Source: Altericroceibacterium xinjiangense (GTDB taxonomy: Bacteria > Pseudomonadota > Alphaproteobacteria > Sphingomonadales > Sphingomonadaceae). From it: a stretch of DNA of 64,000 nt. The notes under the pieces are model-generated. The model was not told the DNA's origin and ran no database searches. It was given only the letters and a program-made list of their open reading frames with translations. The stretch's first letter is position 1. Each line of letters starts with the position of its first letter. Positions 46,611 through 55,618 of this stretch are shown in pieces. A program made the translations under genes and the position numbers. Location: contig NZ_RSEK01000004.1 in the NCBI RefSeq assembly GCF_003958635.1, forward strand, positions 1 to 64,000, given 5' to 3'.

Positions 46611-47501
46611 TTACCGGAACACGATTCGTTGGGTCCAGTAGGAGCGTGTCGGCTTGCCCTCCGCATCGAGCGCAGGGTTGAAGCGGGCGACGGACATCAG
46701 AGCCTTGCAGGCAGCCTCTTCGAACGGACCGGGCTCGGCGACGTTGATGTGGCACGTGTCGGCCCGACCCAGTTCATCGACGATCAGCCGGACCTCGACG
46801 AGCCCGCCGAGACTCTGACGCAGCATTTCCCGTGGATAGCGGGCGGTGTTGCCCACTTCCGGTGCATTCAGCAGTTGCGGAGCGCATGACAGCGTTTCGA
46901 GGCGCTGGGGATCGAGGCCCCAACTGCGGACCAGATCGGCGACGCAAGCTTCCATTGCCCCGACCGGGTCCGCCATCGAGCCAAGTTGCAGTTCGATCTC
47001 CTGCTTGAAACCTTCGGTGATGACGACGGAGGAGACTGCCTTGCCGGCATCGATTTCCGCTTCCCGGACGCGAGCAAAGGGCGCCGGAAGCGGCATATCG
47101 CTCGGGCTGCTGTTGATCGCAGTAACTTCTTCGTGAGAGAGCAGCGATGCCTCGGAAAGCAACCACGACGTGCGGCCATCGGCCAGTTCCATCTTGTAGA
47201 AGCCGCTTTCCCGCTTTTTGCCTCCGGGGCCAAAGAAGAACGAGGCGTTGGCGGCGCTCTTCCAGACATCGAGCGCGCTTCCGGCCAAGCCGAGTGTCAT
47301 GTGAGGTCCGGGGGAGGCTCGTTCGAATGCGGCCGTGATCGAATTCCGGCCATCGCTGAAGTTGCGGATCAGGCGACAGGAATTGTCCGCGTACTCCATG
47401 TTCCAGGGCGATGCGGGCGCATAGACCCGTCGTTCTTTCCCAACCGCCATCGTGGAAAACAGCGCGGCGCAGGCCGCCAGCAACAACGTCAGTCTCTTCA
47501 T
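46611..47501 (-). CDS. Secreted TonB-C-like protein
   Basis: 296 residues. Signal peptide MKRLTLLLAACAALFSTMAV, no transmembrane anchor afterwards, so it is a periplasmic protein rather than a classic TonB. Middle part contains SCRLIRNFSDGRNSITAAFE and ELQLGSMADPVGAMEACVAD; the C-terminal 90 residues form a TonB C-terminal-type fold (YPREMLRQSLGGLVEVRLIV followed by DELGRADTCHINV and the ending PTRSYWTQRIVFR). Ribosome site GGGGAGGCGAGGGGC before ATG 47501. A decayed relative lies immediately upstream on the same strand, so the gene pair arose by duplication. Confidence 0.8.
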   Translation of the reverse strand: MKRLTLLLAACAALFSTMAVGKERRVYAPASPWNMEYADNSCRLIRNFSDGRNSITAAFERASPGPHMTLGLAGSALDVWKSAANASFFFGPGGKKRESGFYKMELADGRTSWLLSEASLLSHEEVTAINSSPSDMPLPAPFARVREAEIDAGKAVSSVVITEGFKQEIELQLGSMADPVGAMEACVADLVRSWGLDPQRLETLSCAPQLLNAPEVGNTARYPREMLRQSLGGLVEVRLIVDELGRADTCHINVAEPGPFEEAACKALMSVARFNPALDAEGKPTRSYWTQRIVFR

Positions 47502-47619
47502 GCCCCTCGCCTCCCCTGAAGACCCATGATGCTGCATGGACTTTGGAAATCAAGCCGGTTTGTGCCGATGCAGAGTTATTGGTTCGGCGCTGAGTGTCGG
47601 AGCATTTGCCTGCCTGCGA

Positions 47620-48483
47620 TCAGGGTCCGATGAGATAGATGATCGAGGTGTGATACATGCTGGCTACTGGAGTTCCGTCGCGGTCCAGTGCAGGTTCGAA
47701 TGCGCCGGAAAGGCTGGTGCACACCGCCTTGCGGAAATCCTCATTCACGCTGCCGTGCTGGATCGTGCAGTCGCTCGGCTCTCCGGCGCTAACCCGGATG
47801 CGGACCGGGACAAAAGCGCTGACCCGCTGTTGAGCTTTCCCATGGGGTAACGCGCCTTCAGCCGGCGCACGGCGGAGCGCTTTGGGAACGGCTCCCGCGC
47901 AAGCGTTTTTGCTGCTCCGGGTCGAGCCCCCATTGCTCGTAGAGGTTATCGACGCAGTCGCGCATCGCTAGCAAGGGCATGGCCATGCTGCCGAGGTGAA
48001 GCGTAATCTCGCGACTGTGGAACTGGACGTCGAGGCGATCGACCCCGGCCTCGTAGGCGGCAGGGGCTGTCTTGCGCGCCGTTCCTCTCCCGTTTCATCG
48101 GGCGGTGCAAACTCGATGAGGAACGACACGGCGGGGATGTCGTTGGCGCTGCCGTGCAACGCGTCGGTCCGGCGGAAGTTAGGTTCCTGGAGCCTGAGCT
48201 TGATTGCACCCGCGGGATCGGAGGTCCGCGGAACCGGCCTTCCTGCCAGCAAGGCACGGTAGAACCGTCGTCCGCCGAAGGATTCGAGTTCGAAACGCAG
48301 CGTTTCGTCCTCGATCCCGAAGATCCGGATCAGGCTGCATCGTTCCGGCGCGTAGTTGAGCACCCATTTGGATGCCGGTTCGACGACCGTCTCCCTTGCC
48401 GCAGCCTGCTCGCCCAAGCCTGCAAGTGCCGCGCAGAGCGCAGATCCCCGGCCAGCCAACTTCCACAACGCCCATCCGGCCAT
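47620..48483 (-). pseudogene. Decayed TonB-C-like paralogue of the gene at 46611
   Basis: From ATG 48483 the frame reads a signal region and VLNYAPERCSLIRIFGIEDE (compare NMEYADNSCRLIRNF), then breaks at about 48067. In the next frame: EITLHLGSMAMPLLAMRDCV and NLYEQWGLDPEQQKRL, matching LQLGSMADPVGAMEACV and WGLDPQRLETL in the intact gene. A further shift near 47830 brings VPVRIRVSAGEPSDCTIQHG and CTSLSGAFEPALDRDGTPVA, the equivalent of the TonB-C end, with a stop at 47620. At least three frame changes separate the parts, so no complete protein can be made. Confidence 0.85.
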
Positions 48484-48532
48484 GCCTGTCCCCTTTGCGA
48501 AAAAGATGGAGCCCGGCGCGGCGCCCGGGAAG

Positions 48533-49468
48533 CTAGAGCTTCTCAGTCAGTTCCGGCACGATCTGGAACAAGTCGCCAACAAGGCCGATGTCGGCCACCT
48601 GGAAGATCGGGGCGTCGGGATCCTTGTTGATCGCAATGATCGTCTTGGAATCCTTCATCCCCGCAAGGTGCTGGATCGCGCCGGAGATGCCGATGGCGAG
48701 GTAGACTTCCGGCGCAACGATCTTGCCCGTCTGGCCTACCTGGAAATCGTTGGGGATGTAGCCTGCGTCCACCGCGGCCCGGCTGGCGCCGATCGCCGCG
48801 CCGAGCTTGTCGGCGAGCGGCGTGATAAGCTGCTGGAATGTCTCGGCATCCTTCAGCGCTCGTCCACCGGAGACGACGATACGCGCGCTGGTCAGTTCGG
48901 GCCGCTCGCTCTTCGAGCCTTCGAGGGATACGAACTGCGAAACGCCCTGGTCACCGGGGCCGGAGATTTCCTCAACCGGGGCCGATCCGCCTTCGCGTGA
49001 GGCCTTGGCGAACGCGGTTCCGCGCACGGTGATGACCAGCTTCGCATCCGAGCTTTCGACCGTCGCGATGGCGTTCCCGGCATAGATCGGGCGAGTGAAG
49101 GTGCGCTCGCCTTCGACCGAGAGGATATCGGACACCTGCATCACGTCGAGCTTCGCGGCGACGCGCGGGGCGATGTTCTTGCCGGTGGACGTGGCAGCGC
49201 ACAGCAGCGCCTCATAGCCGTCCATCAGCGGCACGATCAGGGCGGCAAGATTCTCCGCCAGATTCTGCCCATAAGCCGCGTCCGAGGCGAGCAGGACTTT
49301 TTGCACGCCTTCGATCTTCGCCGCGGCCTCGGCCGCTGTGCGCGCTGCTTCGCCTTCGCCCGCAACCAGCGCGTGCACGCTGCCGAGCTTCGCTGCGGCG
49401 GTGACGGTGGCCAGGCTCGCGTCCTTTACCGTGCCGTCTTCGTGTTCGATCAGGATCAGCGTGTTCAT
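48533..49468 (-). CDS. etfA: Electron transfer flavoprotein alpha subunit
   Basis: 311 residues. The C-terminal FAD-binding domain is clear: [60 protein letters not shown] and [23 protein letters not shown] takes electrons from acyl-CoA and other dehydrogenases and passes them to ETF-ubiquinone oxidoreductase. The gene overlaps etfB by four bases (ATGA) and is the last in a sucC-etfB-etfA run on the reverse strand. The start [20 protein letters not shown] is standard. Confidence 0.95.
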   Translation of the reverse strand: MNTLILIEHEDGTVKDASLATVTAAAKLGSVHALVAGEGEAARTAAEAAAKIEGVQKVLLASDAAYGQNLAENLAALIVPLMDGYEALLCAATSTGKNIAPRVAAKLDVMQVSDILSVEGERTFTRPIYAGNAIATVESSDAKLVITVRGTAFAKASREGGSAPVEEISGPGDQGVSQFVSLEGSKSERPELTSARIVVSGGRALKDAETFQQLITPLADKLGAAIGASRAAVDAGYIPNDFQVGQTGKIVAPEVYLAIGISGAIQHLAGMKDSKTIIAINKDPDAPIFQVADIGLVGDLFQIVPELTEKL

Positions 49469-50214
49469 GCGGTCACTCCCAGATCCTTGAGCTTCGCCAC
49501 CAGCTCATCGACAGAGCCGACTTTCACGCCCGCCTGGCGAACCGGAGGCTCGGTCACGCTCAGCGTCTTCAGCCGGGGAACGACGTCGACCGCGTAATCG
49601 GCCGGGCTCTTCGTCTCGAGCGGCTTCTTCTTCGCCTTCATGATGTTGGGCAGCGATGCATAGCGCGGCTCATTCAGGCGTAAGTCGGTGGTGACGATCG
49701 CCGGCAGGGACAACCGGACGGTTTCCAGCCCGCCGTCGACTTCGCGCGTCACGCTGACCTGATCGTCTTCGACGGTGACGGCGCTGGCGAAGGTGCCTTG
49801 CGGCCGGTCGAGCAACGCAGCGAGCATTTGCCCGGTCTGGTTGGCATCATCGTCGATCGCCTGCTTGCCCATCACGATCAGCGCGGGCTGTTCCTCATCC
49901 GCGATGGCCTTGAGGATCTTGGCGACGCCGAGCGGTTCCACATCCTGATCTATTTCGACCAGGATCGCGCGGTCCGCGCCCATGGCGAGAGCAGTGCGCA
50001 GCGTCTCCTGCGCTTTTGCCGGGCCGATGGACACCGCCACGATCTCGTCGGCGACGCCCTTTTCCTTCAGGCGAATCGCTTCCTCGACCGCGATTTCGTC
50101 AAACGGGTTCATGCTCATCTTGACGTTGGCCAGATCGACCCCGGACCCATCCGGCTTGACCCGCGGACGGACGTTGTAGTCGAGCACCCGCTTCACGGGG
50201 ACGAGGATCTTCAT
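49465..50214 (-). CDS. etfB: Electron transfer flavoprotein beta subunit
   Basis: 249 residues from ATG 50214 ([20 protein letters not shown]), the usual length; ATG 50220 adds two residues and is closer to the AGGAG, so the start is uncertain by that much. It binds AMP and, with EtfA, the FAD heterodimer. Visible blocks: [60 protein letters not shown] and the ETF-beta signature [20 protein letters not shown] followed by [20 protein letters not shown]. Coupled to etfA by overlap; sucC is 123 bases upstream with a hairpin between. Confidence 0.95.
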   Translation of the reverse strand: MKILVPVKRVLDYNVRPRVKPDGSGVDLANVKMSMNPFDEIAVEEAIRLKEKGVADEIVAVSIGPAKAQETLRTALAMGADRAILVEIDQDVEPLGVAKILKAIADEEQPALIVMGKQAIDDDANQTGQMLAALLDRPQGTFASAVTVEDDQVSVTREVDGGLETVRLSLPAIVTTDLRLNEPRYASLPNIMKAKKKPLETKSPADYAVDVVPRLKTLSVTEPPVRQAGVKVGSVDELVAKLKDLGVTA

Positions 50215-50296
50215 GGGCATGGCCTCTCCTGCCATTCGGTTACAGGCGTAACAATCCTTCCGCGGTGTTCCGGTTTCCGGCTCCGGGGTCAAGGGG

Positions 50297-50327
50297 GGGC
50301 CGATCCGCCGGGAAGGCAAATCGGCCC
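50297..50327. terminator. Hairpin between sucC and etfB
   Basis: GGGCCGAT pairs with ATCGGCCC over a 15-base loop. On the reverse strand it is followed by CCCC; on the forward strand by TGTTTTCC. It may partially terminate sucC transcripts before etfBA. Confidence 0.6.
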
Positions 50328-50337
50328 TGTTTTCCCG

Positions 50338-51537
50338 TCAGGCGGCCTGCTTGACTTCGGCCACGATCTTCTTCGCGGCGTCGCCCAGATCTTCGGCCGG
50401 GACGATCGGCAGGCCGGAATTGGCCAGGATGTCCTTGCCCTTCTGGACGTTGGTGCCTTCCAATCGGACGACCAGCGGCACGGAGAGGTTCACTTCCTTC
50501 GCCGCGGCGACGATGCCTTCGGCAATGATGTCGCACTTCATGATCCCGCCGAAGATGTTGACCAGGATGCCCTTCACCGCCGGATCGGAAAGGATGATCT
50601 TGAACGCCGCGGTGACCTTTTCCTTGTTCGCGCCGCCGCCGACGTCGAGGAAGTTGGCCGGGAAGGCACCGTTGAGCTTGATGATGTCCATCGTCGCCAT
50701 GGCAAGGCCCGCGCCGTTGACCATGCAGCCGATGTTGCCGTCCAGCTTGATGTAGGCGAGGTCGTGCTTGCTGGCTTCGACCTCCATCGGGTCTTCCTCG
50801 GTTTCGTCCCGCATCGCTTCCACGTCCTTGTGACGGTAGAGCGCGTTGGAATCGAAGCTCATCTTGGTGTCGAGCACGAGGAGATTGCCGTCCTTGGTTT
50901 CCACCAGCGGGTTGATCTCGATCATGGCGCAGTCGAGTGCGCTGAAGGCTTCGTACAGCTGCTTGGCCAGCTTCTGAGCCTGCTTGTTGAGATCGCCGGT
51001 CAGCTTCAGCGCGAAGGCCACCGCGCGGCCGTGGTGCGGCTGGAAGCCTTCGGCCGGGTCGATCGCGATCGTGGTGATCTTTTCGGGCGTGGAGTGGGCG
51101 ACTTCCTCAATGTCCATGCCGCCTTCGGTGGACACGACCATCGCGATGCGGCCGGTCTTCCGATCGACCAGCATCGAAAGGTAGTATTCCTTTTCGATGT
51201 CGACGCCGTCGGTGATGTAGAGGCGGTTGACCTGCTTGCCCGCGTCGCCGGTCTGGATCGTGACCAGCGTGTTGCCGAGCATCTCGCGCGAGTGGCTTTC
51301 CACCGCTTCGATGCTGTCGGCCAGCCGCACGCCGCCCTTGGCATCCGGCCCCAGCTCCTGGAACTTGCCCTTGCCGCGTCCGCCGGCGTGGATCTGCGCC
51401 TTCACGACGTAAAGCGGCCCGGGCAGCTTCTTCGCCGCCTCGACGGCTTCCTCAACGGTGAGAGCGGGATAGCCGGCCGGAATTCCGATGCCGAAGCGGG
51501 TGAGCAGTTCCTTGGCCTGGTATTCGTGAATATTCAT
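50338..51537 (-). CDS. sucC: Succinyl-CoA ligase beta subunit
   Basis: 399 residues, standard length. Forms the SucCD complex that makes ATP or GTP from succinyl-CoA in the TCA cycle. [23 protein letters not shown]-grasp with [40 protein letters not shown] and the C-terminal [20 protein letters not shown]. No sucD is adjacent: etfB follows instead, which is unusual since sucC and sucD normally lie together. Start at 51537 rather than seven codons upstream because [12 protein letters not shown] is the invariant family start. CysQ is divergent. Confidence 0.95.
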   Translation of the reverse strand: MNIHEYQAKELLTRFGIGIPAGYPALTVEEAVEAAKKLPGPLYVVKAQIHAGGRGKGKFQELGPDAKGGVRLADSIEAVESHSREMLGNTLVTIQTGDAGKQVNRLYITDGVDIEKEYYLSMLVDRKTGRIAMVVSTEGGMDIEEVAHSTPEKITTIAIDPAEGFQPHHGRAVAFALKLTGDLNKQAQKLAKQLYEAFSALDCAMIEINPLVETKDGNLLVLDTKMSFDSNALYRHKDVEAMRDETEEDPMEVEASKHDLAYIKLDGNIGCMVNGAGLAMATMDIIKLNGAFPANFLDVGGGANKEKVTAAFKIILSDPAVKGILVNIFGGIMKCDIIAEGIVAAAKEVNLSVPLVVRLEGTNVQKGKDILANSGLPIVPAEDLGDAAKKIVAEVKQAA

Positions 51538-51632
51538 GAATCTGCCTATCTGTAGCAAGAGTGGCGATAGCAGCGCCTAAGCATAGCGCGCACAGGGTTG
51601 CAAACTCTTGCCGCCGGGCTCACCTCGTTTCC

Positions 51633-52421
51633 ATGATCGATCGCACACGCCTTGAGAGTATCTGCGCCGAGGCCGGGGAAATCGCCATGCGCCAGTGGCC
51701 CGGCGCCGGGCACGAGGTGGTCAGCTGGACGAAAGCGAGCAACAGCCCGGTCTGCGCCGCCGATCTTGAGGTGGACCAGTTCCTCAAAAGCGAGCTCGGG
51801 CTGCTGCTGCCGTCGGCCGGATGGCTGTCGGAGGAAACCGCCGACGATCCCGCCCGGCTGGAGCGGGAGCTGATCTGGGTGGTCGATCCGATCGACGGCA
51901 CGCGCGATTTTCTCGGCGGGCGGAGCGGCTGGGCGGTTTCGGTGGCGCTTGTCGGAAACGGGGAGCCGCTGATCGGCATCCTCGTCGCCCCGGCCCGGGA
52001 AGAAACCTGGAGCGCGGCGCGGGGCGAAGGCGCCTGGCGCAATGGGGAGCGGCTTTGCGCCAGCACCCGCAGCGCGCTGTCCGGCGCGCGCGTTCCGGTC
52101 GATGTCCTGCCGAAGGAAGACGGCGATCTAGTTACGGTCTACAAGCCGAATTCGATAGCCTTGCGCTTGGCGATGGTCGCGTCGGGGGAGGCGGACCTGG
52201 TGGCGACCGTGCGCTGGGGATCAGAATGGGACGTGGCCGCCGCCGCGCTGATCGCGCAGGAAGCGGGCGCCGGGGTCAGCGACGCCTTCGGGGAACCGCT
52301 CATGTTCAACAAGCGCGATCCGCAGGCGTTCGGCTTGCTGGTGAGCGCCCCCGGGATCCACGAAGCGGCCGTCCGCAGGCTCGGCCCGCGCGCTGCGGAC
52401 CACGTCGCGCGGCCGCGCTGA
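51633..52421 (+). CDS. cysQ: 3'(2'),5'-bisphosphate nucleotidase, inositol monophosphatase family
   Basis: 262 residues. Mg-dependent phosphatase that removes the 3' phosphate of PAP, a by-product of sulfate assimilation. Motif 1 LIWVVDPIDGTRDFLGGRSG carries the DPIDGT metal ligands; the second motif WGSEWDVAAAALIAQEAGAG (WDxAA) and the Glu in WLSEETADDPARL are also there. Start at 51633 (MIDRTRLESICAEAGEIAMR). Divergent from sucC. The CysQ call is by resemblance; a general inositol monophosphatase-like activity is not excluded. A terminator follows. Confidence 0.85.
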   Translation: MIDRTRLESICAEAGEIAMRQWPGAGHEVVSWTKASNSPVCAADLEVDQFLKSELGLLLPSAGWLSEETADDPARLERELIWVVDPIDGTRDFLGGRSGWAVSVALVGNGEPLIGILVAPAREETWSAARGEGAWRNGERLCASTRSALSGARVPVDVLPKEDGDLVTVYKPNSIALRLAMVASGEADLVATVRWGSEWDVAAAALIAQEAGAGVSDAFGEPLMFNKRDPQAFGLLVSAPGIHEAAVRRLGPRAADHVARPR

Positions 52422-52443
52422 ACGCGGCAACTCGGGCACAAAA

Positions 52444-52473
52444 AAAGGGGCCGGCCCGAAAGCCGGCCCCTTT
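52444..52473. terminator. Bidirectional terminator between cysQ and the OmpA gene
   Basis: AAAGGGGCCGGC and GCCGGCCCCTTT form a 12-bp stem around CCGAAA, with A-run upstream (AAAAAAGGGG) and T-run (CCCCTTTGT) downstream, so it works on both strands. Confidence 0.9.
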
Positions 52474-52489
52474 GTCGTGGGGAAGTCCC

Positions 52490-53176
52490 TTACTGGCGCT
52501 GTGCGGCCTGGACGTCTTCCTGCGTGATCGGGGTGATCTTCAGTTCCACCCGGCGGTTGGCGGCGCGACCTGCCTCGGTGCTGTTATCCGCGATCGGGTA
52601 CTGCTCTCCGTAGCCGATCGTCTGCATCCGCGCGCGCGACACGCCGCGCATGCTGAGATAGTTCGCGACCGCTTCCGCGCGGCGGCGGGAAAGATCGAGG
52701 TTATAGGCGTCGGACCCGGTCGTGTCCGTGTGGCCCATGACGTCGATCAGGCTGTTGGGATACTGCTGCAGGCTTTGCGCTACCTGGTCGAGCGAGGCCT
52801 GGAACGACGGGCTGATGTTCGTGCTGTTCGTCGCGAAAGTGACGTCCGGCAGGTTGACCAGGATCGCGTCGCCGCCTGGCGTCTGAGTCACGTCGATGCC
52901 CGATCCGGCGGTGGTTTCCCGCAGTTCCTTGATCTGCTGGTCCATCTGGCGGCCGACTGCGGCCCCCGCCACGCCGCCGACGCCGGCGCCGATGACACGG
53001 GCGGTCTTGCCGCCGACCACGCCGCCCAGCAGGTAGCCGAGCCCGGCGCCGCCGAGACCGCCGATGGCGGTGCGGGAAATCTTCTGCTCACCGGTGTTCG
53101 GATCGGTCACGCAAGCCGACACGCCCATGAGCGATACGGCGGCCATGCTGGAAACGAAAAGGCGGGACTTCTTCAT
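52490..53176 (-). CDS. OmpA-family lipoprotein with glycine zipper
   Basis: 228 residues. Lipoprotein signal MKKSRLFVSSMAAVSLMGVS ending ACVTD (lipobox GVSAC). A Gly-zipper segment IGGLGGAGLGYLLGGVVGGK and VGGVAGAAVGRQMD may insert in the membrane. The OmpA peptidoglycan-binding domain is in the C-terminal half: NLPDVTFATNSTNISPSFQA, SLIDVMGHTDTTGSDAYNLD with the meso-DAP-binding Asp/Arg pair, and LSRRRAEAVANYLSMRGVSR. Anchors the outer membrane to the peptidoglycan. Divergent from the CNNM gene; convergent with cysQ across a terminator. Confidence 0.92.
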   Translation of the reverse strand: MKKSRLFVSSMAAVSLMGVSACVTDPNTGEQKISRTAIGGLGGAGLGYLLGGVVGGKTARVIGAGVGGVAGAAVGRQMDQQIKELRETTAGSGIDVTQTPGGDAILVNLPDVTFATNSTNISPSFQASLDQVAQSLQQYPNSLIDVMGHTDTTGSDAYNLDLSRRRAEAVANYLSMRGVSRARMQTIGYGEQYPIADNSTEAGRAANRRVELKITPITQEDVQAAQRQ

Positions 53177-53311
53177 ATTATGGTCCTCGATAGTGAATAA
53201 AACAGGGGCCGACATGCCCCGACAGCCGGTCCTTCGCCAAAACGCCCGCCGTAGCCGGCTGTTCCAACCGGGATTCGACTTGCGGGGGAAATCTGCTAAT
53301 CGAAGCGGGCC

Positions 53312-54637
53312 GTGACACCTTTTCCGTGGTTTGATCTTGCCATCCTGCTTGGGCTTATTCTGCTCAACGGGGTCTTCTCCATGTCGGAGCTCGCCATCGT
53401 GTCGGCCCGCACGTCCAAGCTGCGCATCGCGGCGGAAGGCGGCAGCAAGGCGGCGCAGACGGCGCTGTCGCTGGCGTCGGATCCCGGCAAGTTCCTTTCC
53501 ACCGTGCAGATCGGCATTACCCTGATCGGGATCGTGTCGGGCGCCTATTCCGGTGCCACCCTGGGCGGCCCGGTAGGGGAGCGGCTGGCGTTGATCGGCG
53601 TTCCCGCCGACGCGGCGGACCAAGCCGGCTTCATCCTGGTCATCGTCCTGACCACGTATCTCAGCCTCGTGGTGGGGGAACTTGTTCCCAAGCAGGTTGC
53701 GCTGCGCGCCGCGGTTCCGATTGCGTTGACCATGGCCCTGCCGATGGCGTGGCTGGCCCGCATCGCGGCACCGGTGGTCTGGCTGCTCGACAGTTCGGGC
53801 AGCGCGCTGCTGCGGCTGATGGGCGTGCGCAATCCCGGGGAAGCGGCGCTGACGAGCGAGGAGCTTCAGCTGATCCTTGCCGAAGCGACCCGCAGCGGCG
53901 TGATCGAGGAAGAGGAGCGGGCGATCCTGTCGGGCGTGATGCGGCTGACTGCCCGCCCGGTCCGCGAAGTCATGACCCCGCGTACCGAGATCGACTGGAT
54001 CGACCGCAAGGCCGGACCGGATGAAATCAGCGCCACCATTGCCCGATCGCCGCATTCCCTGCTGCCGGTGGCCGATGGTTCGCCGGACCGAATCCTGGGC
54101 GTGGTCAAGGTGCGGGAAATCCTGGCCAGTCTGCTGGCCGGAAATCCCGTCCAGCTTGGCCAGCTGATCCACAAGACACCCGTCGTCCCCGACCAGCTCG
54201 ATGCGATCGATGCGCTGCGGGTGCTGCAGCAGTCAGGCGTTGGGATGGCGATGGTGCACGACGAATACGGCCATCTGGACGGCATCGTGACCCCGGCCGA
54301 CTTGCTGATGGCGATGGCCGGCCACTTTGCCAGCCACAAGGACGAAGGCGATGAGCCTGAACTGGTTGAGCGCGAGGACGGGTCCCTGCTCATCTCAGGC
54401 GCGATGAGCGCGGACGGGCTGGCTGAGCGGCTGGGCATGACCCTGCCAGAGCCGCGCGAATTCGCGACCACGGCCGGATTCGTGCTCTATCAGCTGAAGC
54501 ACCTGCCGGTGGTGGGCGAAAGCTTCGAGGAGCAAGGCTGGCGATTCGAGGTAGTCGACCTTGACGGACGCCGGATTGACAAGCTGCTGGTGGGGCGGAT
54601 CGCCGTTCCGGTCGAGGACGACGCCGCGGGCGACTGA
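53312..54637 (+). CDS. CNNM/CorC-type transporter (hemolysin family)
   Basis: 441 residues from GTG 53312. N-terminal DUF21 domain with four membrane spans (FDLAILLGLILLNGVFSMSE, STVQIGITLIGIVSGAYSGA, TTYLSLVVGELVPKQVALRA and VPIALTMALPMAWLARIAAP), two CBS domains (REVMTPRTEIDWIDRKAGPD; DQLDAIDALRVLQQSGVGMA) and a C-terminal CorC/HlyC domain with PEPREFATTAGFVLYQLKHL. Likely a Mg or other divalent cation transporter or its regulator; the 'hemolysin' name is historical. No overlap with neighbours; convergent with the DUF3035 gene. Confidence 0.9.
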   Translation: MTPFPWFDLAILLGLILLNGVFSMSELAIVSARTSKLRIAAEGGSKAAQTALSLASDPGKFLSTVQIGITLIGIVSGAYSGATLGGPVGERLALIGVPADAADQAGFILVIVLTTYLSLVVGELVPKQVALRAAVPIALTMALPMAWLARIAAPVVWLLDSSGSALLRLMGVRNPGEAALTSEELQLILAEATRSGVIEEEERAILSGVMRLTARPVREVMTPRTEIDWIDRKAGPDEISATIARSPHSLLPVADGSPDRILGVVKVREILASLLAGNPVQLGQLIHKTPVVPDQLDAIDALRVLQQSGVGMAMVHDEYGHLDGIVTPADLLMAMAGHFASHKDEGDEPELVEREDGSLLISGAMSADGLAERLGMTLPEPREFATTAGFVLYQLKHLPVVGESFEEQGWRFEVVDLDGRRIDKLLVGRIAVPVEDDAAGD

Positions 54638-54668
54638 AGCCCGCGTGCGACGGCACGGCGGCGGCGGA

Positions 54669-55088
54669 TCAGCCCGGGATCACGGCCCGGGCGGCAGCGC
54701 CATCGCCTTCGGGGGCGGCAAGGATCGCCTGGGTTGTCTGGCCCTTGTCGACCGTGTGGGTGTCCGGATCCCCGACACTGGAGCGAATGCCGGGCACTGC
54801 TTCCCCGGCTTGGCCGAGCGCGCTGGTTTCCACGGCGCTGCGGGGGGCGGGGCCGCCGAACAGAGCTTCCAGCGCTTGCTGGCTGGCGCTGTTGTCGGAC
54901 GGGCGCGGCGCGCCGGGGGCGGGCGGAACCAGCTCGAAATCCGGCGGTACGATCAGCGGAGCCTGCCGCTGGACCGCGAACTCATCCGGCCGGTCCCGAC
55001 TGAGCAACCCGCCTGCGCCCGAGGCGCCGCAGGAAGCGAGCAACGCCGAGGAGGCGGCAAGAACAAGGGCAAGGGGAGCTTTGCGCAT
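54669..55088 (-). CDS. DUF3035 lipoprotein
   Basis: 139 residues. Lipoprotein signal MRKAPLALVLAASSALLASC (lipobox LLASC), then the DUF3035 core RDRPDEFAVQRQAPLIVPPD followed by FELVPPAPGAPRPSDNSASQ. The rest is a low-complexity Ala/Gly/Pro tail. Starts within the lspA stop, so it is co-translated with the signal peptidase that would process it. This lspA-DUF3035 pairing is common in alphaproteobacteria; the function is unknown. Confidence 0.9.
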   Translation of the reverse strand: MRKAPLALVLAASSALLASCGASGAGGLLSRDRPDEFAVQRQAPLIVPPDFELVPPAPGAPRPSDNSASQQALEALFGGPAPRSAVETSALGQAGEAVPGIRSSVGDPDTHTVDKGQTTQAILAAPEGDGAAARAVIPG

Positions 55089-55618
55089 CAGGGTATCTCC
55101 GCAGCGTTTTCCGGCTTGCTGGTAGCATCCTCGGGTTTGTCCCGGATGAACAGCGAGCGTAAAAGAAGAAGGACCACGCCGATCGTGATTGCGGCGTCGG
55201 CGATGTTGAAAATCAGGAACGGGCGAAAGCTGCCGATGTGCAGGTCGGCATAATCGATCACATAGCCAAGCACGAAGCGGTCCCGGATGTTGCCGAGCGC
55301 CCCGCCGAGGATCAGCGCCAGCGGGGCGATATCGCCGAACCGGCGTTCCCGAAGCATCCAGACCATCACCGCCGCTGCTATAAGCCCGGTCACCACAACC
55401 AGAATCCAGCGCATTTCCATGGAGGTGGCGGTGAACAGGCCCAGCGATATGCCGTAGTTGGGGGTGAAGGTGAAATCGAAGAACGGCAGCAAGTCGATGT
55501 GCCCGACCTCACGCAGCCGCAGCGGCCCGACGACGATATACTTCACCACCTGGTCGATGATGGCAATCACAGCCGCGAGCACCAGCCCGGCGACGCGGTT
55601 GCGCGTGACGGGGCTCAC
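55088..55618 (-). CDS. lspA: Lipoprotein signal peptidase
   Basis: 176 residues from GTG 55618. Removes signal peptides from prolipoproteins in the inner membrane. Four spans; catalytic Asp pair in LALILGGALGNIRDRFVLGY (first Asp) and FLIFNIADAAITIGVVLLLL (second Asp), with the conserved NYGISLGLF in the first loop. Begins inside the last codons of ileS (GTGA overlap) and ends on the first base of DUF3035, both classic for this cluster. An upstream Arg-rich frame is rejected as a start. Confidence 0.95.
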   Translation of the reverse strand: MSPVTRNRVAGLVLAAVIAIIDQVVKYIVVGPLRLREVGHIDLLPFFDFTFTPNYGISLGLFTATSMEMRWILVVVTGLIAAAVMVWMLRERRFGDIAPLALILGGALGNIRDRFVLGYVIDYADLHIGSFRPFLIFNIADAAITIGVVLLLLRSLFIRDKPEDATSKPENAAEIP

